From Deltaproteobacteria bacterium (GTDB taxonomy: Bacteria > Desulfobacterota > DSM-4660 > Desulfatiglandales > B25-G16), in NCBI GenBank assembly GCA_019310745.1, contig JAFDDS010000034.1, positions 1 to 6,893 of the forward strand: a stretch of 6,893 nt of DNA. The letters run 5' to 3'. Positions 1 to 6,355 of the stretch are shown here, piece by piece. Under the pieces are notes generated by a model that was not told the DNA's origin, searched no databases, and saw nothing but the letters and a program-made list of their open reading frames with translations. The position numbers were made by a program, and so were the translations under genes. Position 1 is the first letter of the stretch; each line of letters begins with the position of its first letter.

Positions 1-30
1 AAAATTGGTGATATTTATCATGGATATTTC

Positions 31-35
31 AAGGA
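31..35 (+). promoter_or_regulatory. Ribosome binding site for the dciA-like gene
   Basis: AAGGA lies 7 bases before the ATG at 43, a near-ideal Shine-Dalgarno spacing. It is the best translation start signal upstream of the DUF721 domain. The later in-frame ATG at 229 has no purine-rich sequence before it. The site therefore argues that translation was meant to begin at 43, upstream of the in-frame TAG. Confidence 0.5.
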
Positions 36-42
36 CACGCAT

Positions 43-447
43 ATGGAGAAGAAAAAAAAATCGACCACCTCTTTAAAGAGAGGGCCTCGCAATGTATTGC
101 GGGGTAAAAAAAATAATAATTTTGTGCAGCGTTTATCAGACCATGGCAACCCAACAGGGTGTACCCCTATGAAATAGGTAATCGATACTATTTTTGCAAC
201 ATCTGCTCTGCCTATAAATTTTGATGATATGAGGATCTGGAAACTCTGGGATGGTGTGGTTGGTAAAAAGATTGCGGAACATGCCAGACCCTTTTCGATT
301 AAGAAAGGGATATTACTGGTCATGGTTACTGATAGCATATGGCTGCAGGAGTTAGAGTTCAAGACAGAAAGCATAAAAGAAAGACTTAATAGTAAGCTTC
401 AAAGAAAGGCTATAAAAAAGATACGCTTTCGAGTAGGTATACCGTAA
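43..447 (+). CDS. DciA-family (DUF721) protein, frame interrupted by TAG at codon 45
   Basis: DUF721 proteins include DciA, the widespread loader of the replicative helicase DnaB in bacteria that lack DnaC. The family hallmark is visible from residue 65 (counting from 43): IWKLWDGVVGKKIAEHARP, then a GILLVMVTDSIWLQEL strand-helix unit and a C-terminal IKKIRFRVG. An uninterrupted reading starts only at ATG 229, which has no ribosome binding site and cuts off the N-terminal helix (VIDTIF, 178-195) that family members normally carry before this domain. The same frame is open from ATG 43, with a good Shine-Dalgarno, apart from one TAG at 175-177. The whole frame would give 134 residues, a usual family length. 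The first 44 residues are lysine-rich and match nothing I recognise. The gene may be a pseudogene, carry a sequencing error or frameshift, or be read through. The family call is firm; the N-terminus and the state of the gene are not. It ends in TAA and converges on the methyltransferase. Confidence 0.7.
69..105. repeat. Two adjacent palindromes
   Basis: CTCTTTAAAGAG at 69-80 is a perfect 12-base palindrome. At 85-104, an 8-bp stem (85-92 with 97-104, one G-U pair) closes a four-base loop. An A9 run at 52-60 and an A8 run at 106-113 flank the pair. On the minus strand the first palindrome is followed about 8 bases later by T9, which resembles a weak terminator, but no gene on that strand is seen to need one. 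The structures overlap the presumed N-terminal coding part of the dciA-like gene. Confidence 0.5.
175..177 (+). other. In-frame TAG inside the dciA-like frame
   Basis: This is the only stop codon in the frame between ATG 43 and the TAA at 445-447. It falls just before the VIDTIF helix that precedes the conserved tryptophan motif. It is one substitution from AAG, CAG or GAG. The codon is certain in the sequence as given; its meaning (nonsense mutation, error or recoding) is open. Confidence 0.8.
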
Positions 448-490
448 GAAAGGAAGGTAATAAACAAAAAATATTATTTCTATTGTGCCA

Positions 491-511
491 CGGACAACAA
501 ACAACGGACAA
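491..511. repeat. Three heptamer units between convergent genes
   Basis: The 65-base gap between the dciA-like gene and the methyltransferase holds CGGACAA, CAAACAA, CGGACAA in direct 7-base register, with the middle unit differing at two positions. It resembles a short microsatellite. Nothing else is evident in this gap: there is no clear terminator hairpin. Confidence 0.55.
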
Positions 512-512
512 C

Positions 513-1202
513 CTACACTACTGAAAACTGCCCCTGCCCAAATAGTGGGGGAAGTATCTTTAGACCAGATTTTCCACGAACTCTTCCTTCAATCATTGCA
601 AGTTTGGCATGAGAGTATGAGTTCGGAAAGACAATTTGAAGCCTTTTAGGCTCTATATCCTGGATTCTCATTTTTGCAAAAATCTCCGCCAATCTATTTG
701 CTGGATAAATCAGGGCCAATCTACCCCCTTCTTTGAGAAGCGCCTTACCTGCAGCCAAAATATCATCTACCTTAGTTGATAGCTCATGTCTGGCAATAGC
801 CTTGCTACAATCAGGGTTAATTCGGCCGCTTTTTTGTCGTCTATATGGGGGATTACACACAACTATATGCGCAAATGCTGGACCCATAGGGAGGTGTCTC
901 AGATCTCCACGGATTATTGCCATTTTTTTCTCTAATTTATTAAGCACAATATTCCGCTGAGCTTGAGAGGCGAGCTCCTCTTGAAGCTCAAGGCCGACAA
1001 TAAAGCCCACTTTTCTTTTGACAGCTAGAAAGAGGGAGATGATTCCACAGCCGGCACCGAGATCAACAACAACATCCTCACTTCTAACAGAAACAAATTC
1101 GGCTAAGAGTAAAGCATCAACAGAAAATCTATACCCCTGCCGAGATTGGATGATTTGCAATTTACCATTCAAAAAACTATCTATTGTCTCATTTGCTTTC
1201 AT
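513..1202 (-). CDS. TrmN6-like SAM-dependent methyltransferase (COG4123 type)
   Basis: This is a class I methyltransferase of the family that includes tRNA1(Val) adenine-37 N6-methyltransferase, acting in the cytoplasm. Residues 21-36 (RQGYRFSVDALLLAEF) match the family's N-terminal signature. VDLGAGCGIISLFLA at 46-60 is the SAM-binding motif I, E72 is the probable ribose-binding acid, RGDLR is at 98-102, and NPPY at 117-120 is the catalytic motif of N6-adenine and related amino methyltransferases. ARHE at 137-140 is also typical. At 229 residues it is slightly short but complete. No other in-frame start exists between 1202 and the upstream stop; the Shine-Dalgarno is weak. It lies 18 bases after the DUF1015 gene, so it is probably cotranscribed. 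It ends in TAG, and a second in-frame TAG follows 11 codons on. The tRNA substrate is inferred; rRNA or protein targets are possible. Confidence 0.85.
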   Translation of the reverse strand: MKANETIDSFLNGKLQIIQSRQGYRFSVDALLLAEFVSVRSEDVVVDLGAGCGIISLFLAVKRKVGFIVGLELQEELASQAQRNIVLNKLEKKMAIIRGDLRHLPMGPAFAHIVVCNPPYRRQKSGRINPDCSKAIARHELSTKVDDILAAGKALLKEGGRLALIYPANRLAEIFAKMRIQDIEPKRLQIVFPNSYSHAKLAMIEGRVRGKSGLKILPPLFGQGQFSVV

Positions 1203-1220
1203 GAGCCACGTTATAATTGT

Positions 1221-2582
1221 TTACTGTCTGGGGGTATAGACAGTCTCATAGGGATCTATTTTGTTGAATACCAGCCCACTTAAGATCTTGGGATGAAAAT
1301 AGGTGGATTTCCGGGGCATTATAAGGGAATTTCCTGTTATTTCCAGAATCTGCTCTATTTTTGTGGGATTCACTAGAAATACCATCTGATAATCTCCGGA
1401 GTGGACTGAGGAAAGAGCCCCATTGGTGTTACTCTCATATTGCATTATTTTTTCATTATCCAGATCATCCCTTTTAATGCCGAGTATTCTTTGTAATACA
1501 AGGCGAGATAAGACCAGAACATCAAGTTTCTTGATTGAGGAATGTACATCATCACCTATCTCTTTCCTGGCCTTTGATTTCAAACATAGTAAGTAGTAAT
1601 TTTCAGCCCCTGAATGGTAAAAACCGATAACAGCAGTGTTTTGGCCATATTTTTTTAATTTATCAAGAAAAACCCTTGTTACGGCTTTCTGGGTATTTGC
1701 TGAAAAAGGAAAGGTATAAACTTCAAACCATCTTTTAGCAGAGGAAAGAAATTTTTCTATCTTAAAATCCGGGTAGAACTTAAATAACCGGTGAGATGGT
1801 AAGATTGTCAACCCCTTATCAGTTATATTGGTCAAATACATCATGACATATTCATGCACCCTGTCAAGCTCATGGTTGCCATGCCTGGCCCTCATGAAGT
1901 TTCTAAAATTACGAGCTGATTCATAGCGATGATGGCCGTCAGCAATTATAATTGATTTTGATGACATCTTTGTAATGATATCCTTTATAATTGAATCACT
2001 GGTGATCTCCCACATCTTATAGTAATATCCATCGATGTCCCTGAAAGATAGTGCAGGAGGAGAATCAGTTATTGTCGCATATATACTACCAATTATATTG
2101 CCCTCATCCTCATAAAGACCAAACACCGGGCTAAATTGTGCATTGCATGCCCTCATCAGCCTTAGCCTGTCTTCTCTATGATAAGAGAATGTTCTTTCAT
2201 GAGGCAAAATAACAGATGAGTCATTTTCTTCTATCCGTATCAGGGCTATAAATCCCCATCGAGTCTTTGTTTCTATAGTATCTGGCGATTCATACTCAAT
2301 GGAGGTAAGATAAATGGAGGGAAATGGATGTCGAACAAAAACCTCCTCTGATTCCCATCTATTCAATAGATCTGCTGCCCTGGTATATCTATTATCCCAA
2401 TCAGAATCACCCGTCTTTCTCTTTCCCAAAATAAGTCTGACAATATTGTAGGGATCCTCGTCGTAGTAGGCGTCCTGCTCCCTATCTGAAATGACATCAT
2501 AGGGTGGACACATGATCCTCTCAATATTTGTTATCTTATCAATATTATAGGTTATTCCTCTGAAAGGAGCCACAATAGCCAT
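1221..2582 (-). CDS. DUF1015 family protein
   Basis: This is a conserved bacterial protein of unknown biochemical function, probably cytoplasmic. Family landmarks are present in order: an N-terminal APFRGITYN segment, CPPYDVIS at 25-32, DPYNIVRLILGK at 43-54, HERT at 128-131, SPVFGLY at 151-157, and the signature ADGHHRYESA at 214-223. Its histidines and acids could bind a metal or act in catalysis, though that is inference. At 453 residues the length is normal. The start at 2582 is supported by AAGGA at 2592-2596 on the complementary strand, 9 bases upstream. There is no signal peptide or membrane segment. It is first in a likely two-gene operon with the methyltransferase, transcribed from the AT-rich region up to 2681. 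Confidence 0.9.
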   Translation of the reverse strand: MAIVAPFRGITYNIDKITNIERIMCPPYDVISDREQDAYYDEDPYNIVRLILGKRKTGDSDWDNRYTRAADLLNRWESEEVFVRHPFPSIYLTSIEYESPDTIETKTRWGFIALIRIEENDSSVILPHERTFSYHREDRLRLMRACNAQFSPVFGLYEDEGNIIGSIYATITDSPPALSFRDIDGYYYKMWEITSDSIIKDIITKMSSKSIIIADGHHRYESARNFRNFMRARHGNHELDRVHEYVMMYLTNITDKGLTILPSHRLFKFYPDFKIEKFLSSAKRWFEVYTFPFSANTQKAVTRVFLDKLKKYGQNTAVIGFYHSGAENYYLLCLKSKARKEIGDDVHSSIKKLDVLVLSRLVLQRILGIKRDDLDNEKIMQYESNTNGALSSVHSGDYQMVFLVNPTKIEQILEITGNSLIMPRKSTYFHPKILSGLVFNKIDPYETVYTPRQ

Positions 2583-2681
2583 ATGTACAATTCCTTGATG
2601 TCAGCCCTAATAGCGCTTTACTTTTAATTGTGTTATTCTGTAAATTATATTTATTATTATAGGATTAATGAGCAAAAAACA
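2583..2681. promoter_or_regulatory. Divergent promoter region
   Basis: This AT-rich gap separates the minus-strand DUF1015 operon from the + strand deaminase. On the minus strand there is a perfect TATAAT at 2649-2644 and another at 2661-2656, but no convincing -35 box. On the + strand, TTTACT at 2617-2622 followed 18 bases later by TAAATT at 2641-2646 is a weak candidate. No operator-like palindrome is obvious. Confidence 0.35.
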
Positions 2682-4007
2682 ATGGGAGGAAACAAAAAAA
2701 ATAATACTATTGTCATAGAAGGCGGTACCCTTTTGTCAATGGTTGATGGGGAAGAGCCCATAGATGATCCGAGGGTAGTTATTTCTGGTGATAGAATTGC
2801 GGAAGTCTCTGTCAGCAATAATAATTCTCTTCCTGAAACAAATGAAATTATCTATGCCACGGATGCCATAATATTACCTGGACTCATAAACACCCATTGT
2901 CATTCTCCTATGACGCTCTTCAGAGGTATGGCAGATGATCTTCCCCTTAAAAGCTGGCTCTATGATCATATATTTCCAGCCGAGGCAAAATACATCAATC
3001 CTGATACAGTCTACTGGGCGTCTCTTCTTGCCTGTGTGGAGATGATCGCATCAGGTACTACCACATGTATTGATGGTTACTTCTTTGCCGATGAGATAGT
3101 CAAGGCACTACATAAGTCCGGAATGCGTGCCCTTGTGGCTCAGGGTGTTATTGATTTTCCTGCTCCAGGTGTTCCTGATCCTAAAAAAAATCTGGATGTT
3201 GCCTCGGCCTTTTTAGAGAGATGGATGCATTTCTCTGATCGTATTATACCAGGTATTTTCTGTCATAGCCCTCTTACGTGCTCGGAAAAAACATTGCTGA
3301 GGGCCCAGGAGATATCCACTCAATTCGATCTCCCCCTTCAGACACACCTGTCTGAAACGTATGAAGAGGTCACAGAAATAAAGCAAAAGACTTCTGTAAG
3401 ACCAGTTTTTTATTTAGATGAGCTTGGCCTTTTAAAAAGCAATTTAATTGCTGCCCATGCCATTTACCTGAATGAGGAGGAGATAGATCTTTTGGCTAAA
3501 AGGGAGGTAAAAATTGCCCATTGCCCTGAAAGCAATATGAAGCTTGGCTCAGGTGTAGCACCAGTAGCACAGATGCTGGAAAAAGGTATTACGGTAGGCA
3601 TTGGAACAGATGGTTGCGCCTCGAACAATAATCTTGATCTTTTTTTAGAGATGGATACAACGGCAAAACTGGCTAAGGTAGCCAACCTTGATCCAACTAT
3701 TATTGATGCACGGGCTGTACTTGCAATGGCTACCATTGGAGGAGCCAAGGTCATTGGATTGGAAAACAGAATAGGAACCATCGAACCAGGAAAAAAGGCC
3801 GATATTATTATCGTTGATACACACAGCCCTCATATGACACCCATGTATAATCCATACTCCCAACTCGTATATTCCGCTACTGGGGGAGATGTGAGAGATG
3901 TTATAATAAATGGGAATATAGTGTACCGAGATAGACGCTTCACAAACCTTGACAGTGCAGAGATTATGGATGAAGTTACCAGACTCTGCCGGCGGATAAC
4001 TGTTTGA
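2682..4007 (+). CDS. mtaD: Amidohydrolase, probable methylthioadenosine/S-adenosylhomocysteine deaminase
   Basis: This is a cytoplasmic metal-dependent deaminase of the TrzA/AtzA/MtaD branch of the amidohydrolase superfamily. Such enzymes remove the 6-amino group from S-adenosylhomocysteine, methylthioadenosine or similar adenosine by-products. Counting from ATG 2682, the metal ligands are H72 and H74 (NTHCH), H222 (QTHLSE) and D310 (GTDGCASNN), with E225 and H259 (AAHAIYL) as catalytic partners. HSPLTCS near 195 and the C-terminal IGTIEPGKKADIIIVD segment are also typical. It has 441 residues, a normal length. An earlier ATG at 2628 would add 18 residues rich in Tyr, Ile and Asn, encoded by the AT-rich promoter region, so I prefer 2682, although no good ribosome binding site is seen there. 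It has no neighbour in the same operon. Substrate is inferred from family; guanine deaminase or chlorohydrolase-type relatives cannot be excluded. Confidence 0.85.
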   Translation: MGGNKKNNTIVIEGGTLLSMVDGEEPIDDPRVVISGDRIAEVSVSNNNSLPETNEIIYATDAIILPGLINTHCHSPMTLFRGMADDLPLKSWLYDHIFPAEAKYINPDTVYWASLLACVEMIASGTTTCIDGYFFADEIVKALHKSGMRALVAQGVIDFPAPGVPDPKKNLDVASAFLERWMHFSDRIIPGIFCHSPLTCSEKTLLRAQEISTQFDLPLQTHLSETYEEVTEIKQKTSVRPVFYLDELGLLKSNLIAAHAIYLNEEEIDLLAKREVKIAHCPESNMKLGSGVAPVAQMLEKGITVGIGTDGCASNNNLDLFLEMDTTAKLAKVANLDPTIIDARAVLAMATIGGAKVIGLENRIGTIEPGKKADIIIVDTHSPHMTPMYNPYSQLVYSATGGDVRDVIINGNIVYRDRRFTNLDSAEIMDEVTRLCRRITV

Positions 4008-4042
4008 AGATAGATGGTAGCATGCTCTTTTATATGTAAAGT

Positions 4043-4077
4043 TTCTCAGGAGGCTTATGAAACCCTTTTCCTGAGAA
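4043..4077. terminator. Inverted repeat, possible two-way terminator
   Basis: TTCTCAGGA at 4043-4051 is exactly complementary to TCCTGAGAA at 4069-4077, with a 17-base loop. It lies in the 76-base gap between two convergent genes, where a shared terminator would be expected. No strong T-run follows on either strand, so the termination role is inferred from position and symmetry. Confidence 0.5.
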
Positions 4078-4083
4078 GATTCA

Positions 4084-4911
4084 TTAAATTCCCTCAGCTG
4101 AAATGAGTTCTGCTACAAAACTTCCGACTATAACTTTACTCCTCATTTTCACCGGAATTTTTTGCGTATCTGCTGTGACCCATATTTCCAGTTTAGCTTT
4201 TTTGCTTTTTTCAAATACACCACCAATATGCTTTAAGTCAGGCTCCACTAAAAAGGTATCATATGTTCTGTTTGCTACCGTGATTTTTTCTCTTTTTATT
4301 ACAGTTGCTTCCCCCTCCACACATTTCTTTCCATCAGTAACCGGGATTTGGAGCTTTGTACCTACTTTGAGATCATAAAGGCGAAAGGCATAAAAAACAG
4401 ACAGCGGGTCAAATGAACCAGGTTTTATCAAAATGGGTTTCCCCTTTTTCCCTTGGTTAGAATAGTGAGTTGTTTGGTTTTCCCAATTGAACGTAACAAC
4501 GACATTTTTTTTACTTTTACCTTTTTTCTGTTTCTTATACAAAATTGAGTGGGTCATCACTGTGTCTGTAAAGGCATCGATTCTGTCACGAACCTTATAG
4601 AAAAAATCTATAAATGGGTACGTTTTTGCAATCATCACAAAATGATATGATGTAACACCCTGTATGGTCTCTATTGGAAGTATTTCAAGAACGGCCTCTC
4701 CAGCTGGGAGAAAGCTCCATTTAACCTGAAATGTCAGTTTTTCTCCAGGATGAAAAGGAAGTGTTCTCTCAAGGGCTGTAACACGTTCTGCAAAGCCGAG
4801 CGTCGTCATGAATACTATCGCGGTGAATATTACAAGCGATTGCACTCCTGCTCTAAGGCGATGACTATCCATAAATAATACTTTCATGCTGTGTCTCTTT
4901 TTATCTCCCAT
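4084..4911 (-). CDS. DUF3108 family exported protein
   Basis: This is an envelope protein of unknown function. The N-terminus has a signal peptide: a basic HRLR stretch, then a hydrophobic core at about 23-40 (VQSLVIFTAIVFMTTLGF), with cleavage plausible after GFA (41) or VTA (46). The mature part shows the family landmarks PFHPGEKLTFQVKW at 52-65, the AGEA turn at 70-73, YPFIDFFYKVRDRIDAF at 98-114, DPLSVFYAFR at 168-177, and a C-terminal IWVTADTQKIPVKMRSKV strand pair. A lysine-rich loop lies at 126-135. Three in-frame ATGs (4911, 4887, 4872) are possible starts. None has a clear ribosome binding site, and starting at residue 14 (4872) gives the most compact signal peptide. The 4911 start is kept as the longest. 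The protein ends in TAA. It converges on the deaminase and diverges from traB, so it is probably transcribed alone. Confidence 0.8.
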   Translation of the reverse strand: MGDKKRHSMKVLFMDSHRLRAGVQSLVIFTAIVFMTTLGFAERVTALERTLPFHPGEKLTFQVKWSFLPAGEAVLEILPIETIQGVTSYHFVMIAKTYPFIDFFYKVRDRIDAFTDTVMTHSILYKKQKKGKSKKNVVVTFNWENQTTHYSNQGKKGKPILIKPGSFDPLSVFYAFRLYDLKVGTKLQIPVTDGKKCVEGEATVIKREKITVANRTYDTFLVEPDLKHIGGVFEKSKKAKLEIWVTADTQKIPVKMRSKVIVGSFVAELISAEGI

Positions 4912-5083
4912 AACCAGTGAGCCAGTAGTAAGAAGGAAATTGCTTGGAAAGCAGTGTAAAGTATGATAATAGGCGAAACCTGTATTTACTTTTTTTTTAA
5001 AAAATCACCTCAAATGAAAATGCAATTTTATGAATAATCGTCTCTGTCTTGTGCATTGAAAAAGGAGTATACACTGAATACCC
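4912..5083. promoter_or_regulatory. Divergent intergenic region with A/T tract
   Basis: This 172-base gap must hold the promoters for the DUF3108 gene and for traB. A T9-A6 tract at 4990-5004 is likely to bend DNA. On the + strand, TTGCTT at 4940-4945 and TATGAT at 4962-4967, 16 bases apart, form a weak promoter candidate. I see no operator palindrome and no convincing small gene. Confidence 0.3.
5062..5067 (+). promoter_or_regulatory. Ribosome binding site of traB with long spacing
   Basis: AAGGAG is a strong Shine-Dalgarno, but 16 bases separate it from the ATG at 5084, well beyond the usual 5-10. The only in-frame codon closer than that which could initiate is ATA at 5078, just after an in-frame TGA at 5075-5077. 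ATG 5084 remains the sensible start because it leaves a family-typical N-terminus. Confidence 0.45.
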
Positions 5084-6247
5084 ATGATAAACAATGACAA
5101 TACACATCACCTGAATTTTGAAGACAAAAAAATCACTCTTATCGGGACAGCCCATGTTTCAATTGAAAGTGCTGATTTGGTACAGAAGGTCATTGAGGAT
5201 GAAAAGCCGGATATGGTGTGTGTGGAACTCTGCGAATCCAGATATCAATCGATCATGCAAAAAAGCCAATGGCAAAACACAAATCTTCTTAAAGTGATCA
5301 AGGAAAAGAAGGCCTTTCTTCTCTTGTCCAATTTGATGCTCGCCTATTTTCAGAAGAAAATTGGACAGAAATTAGGCATACGGCCAGGGGAGGAAATCGT
5401 GCGAGCTATCCAGGTGGCCAAGTCGGTAGGAGCCCGTATTCATTTAGCTGATAGGGATATACGCACAACCCTATCAAGGCTATGGCGTTGTATGGGCCTG
5501 TGGGCAAAGATAAAGTTGTTGTTCCAGTTGGTTACTTCAGTCGGGGAAATGGATAGCATCAAAGAAGCCGATATTGAGGAGATGAAAAAGAAGGATGTGC
5601 TTGAGATGTTTCTTTCAGAAGTCGGAAAATCTTTTCCTGAAATACGGCGCATTTTGATTGATGAAAGAGACCAGTACCTTGCTCATATGATCAGAACTGC
5701 ACCAGGCAAAAAGATTGTTGCAGTAGTCGGAGCTGGACACATTCCAGGGATTCAAAGTTACTGGGAAAGACATATAGATTTGGATGCACTGAACCAAATC
5801 CCTCCTAAAGGTAAGGTCTTCGGTTTCTTGAAGTGGGGTATTCCCAGTTTCATAGTGTGTTTGATTATTTTGGGTTTTTTCTATGCTGGAAGCTCCGCTG
5901 GCACCGATATGATTAAATGGTGGGTTCTGGCAAATGCTATCCTGGCAGGGCTTGGTGCAGCGATTGCGCTGGGCCATCCGTTAACGATTCTGTCTGCAAT
6001 TGTCGCTTCACCCCTTACATCCCTCAATCCAATGATTGCAGCAGGTTGGGTTGCTGGTCTGGTAGAGGTTTTTCTAGGGAAACCAAAAGTCAAGGATTTT
6101 GAGAGGTTGTCTGAAGATATATCTTCCCTGAAAGGTTTTTGGAAAAATAAGATCACACGGATTTTATTGGTCGTGGCATTTACAAATATAGGGAGCTCAG
6201 TGGGAACTTTTGTCGCTATACCTCTGATGGTCAAGGTGTTTGCATAG
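5084..6247 (+). CDS. TraB/PrgY-family membrane protein
   Basis: This protein belongs to the TraB family, named for a factor that shuts off sex pheromone in Enterococcus and related to the TIKI/GumN proteins, which are putative metalloproteases. The cytoplasmic-looking N-terminal domain shows GTAHVS at 21-26, VELCESRY at 47-54, LADRDIRTTLSRLW at 121-134, DERDQYLA at 193-200, and VVGAGHIPGI at 214-223. These contain the conserved His, Glu, Asp and Arg expected at the active centre. The C-terminal third is hydrophobic, with probable membrane segments at about 250-270, 278-298, 300-330 and 357-385. That is the arrangement of the archaeal and bacterial chromosomal members, whose role is unknown, so a pheromone function should not be assumed here. 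At 387 residues the length is normal. It ends in TAG, with a further in-frame TAG 16 codons on, and is followed after 108 bases by the DUF374 gene. Confidence 0.88.
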   Translation: MINNDNTHHLNFEDKKITLIGTAHVSIESADLVQKVIEDEKPDMVCVELCESRYQSIMQKSQWQNTNLLKVIKEKKAFLLLSNLMLAYFQKKIGQKLGIRPGEEIVRAIQVAKSVGARIHLADRDIRTTLSRLWRCMGLWAKIKLLFQLVTSVGEMDSIKEADIEEMKKKDVLEMFLSEVGKSFPEIRRILIDERDQYLAHMIRTAPGKKIVAVVGAGHIPGIQSYWERHIDLDALNQIPPKGKVFGFLKWGIPSFIVCLIILGFFYAGSSAGTDMIKWWVLANAILAGLGAAIALGHPLTILSAIVASPLTSLNPMIAAGWVAGLVEVFLGKPKVKDFERLSEDISSLKGFWKNKITRILLVVAFTNIGSSVGTFVAIPLMVKVFA

Positions 6248-6355
6248 AGACAATCGCCTCATGTTGGGAGTGATTCTCGGCATCTCAGTTATTAGCAATG
6301 ATAGGTTCTTGCCTTATTCAAGGAAAAATTTTATTATGTATCTGGTTTGAGAGAA

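Noticed and set aside
18..374. Open frame on the minus strand (118 codons) opposite the dciA-like gene
   Set aside because: It spans both the low-complexity leader and the conserved DUF721 domain on the other strand, shows no family motif and has a runny Phe-rich end. It is a shadow of the + strand gene.
480..515. Read-through of the methyltransferase TAG
   Set aside because: The protein is already full length. Read-through would add only ten residues encoded by the heptamer repeat plus one at the TAG itself, before another TAG.
2628..2681. Longer N-terminus for the deaminase
   Set aside because: The added residues are rich in Tyr, Ile and Asn, encoded by the AT-rich divergent promoter region, and are not part of the family fold.
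4103..4378. Open frame on the + strand opposite the DUF3108 gene
   Set aside because: It lies within the DUF3108 coding region, has no ribosome binding site, and its hydrophobic look follows from the complementary Lys-rich codons.
5615..5977. Open frames on the minus strand opposite traB (also 5440-5652 and 5881-6234)
   Set aside because: They overlap a clearly recognised TraB gene and show no motif of their own.
6248..6355. Terminator between traB and the DUF374 gene
   Set aside because: Only a very short CCTT/AAGG stem with a mixed A/T stretch is present near 6310-6335, too weak to call.
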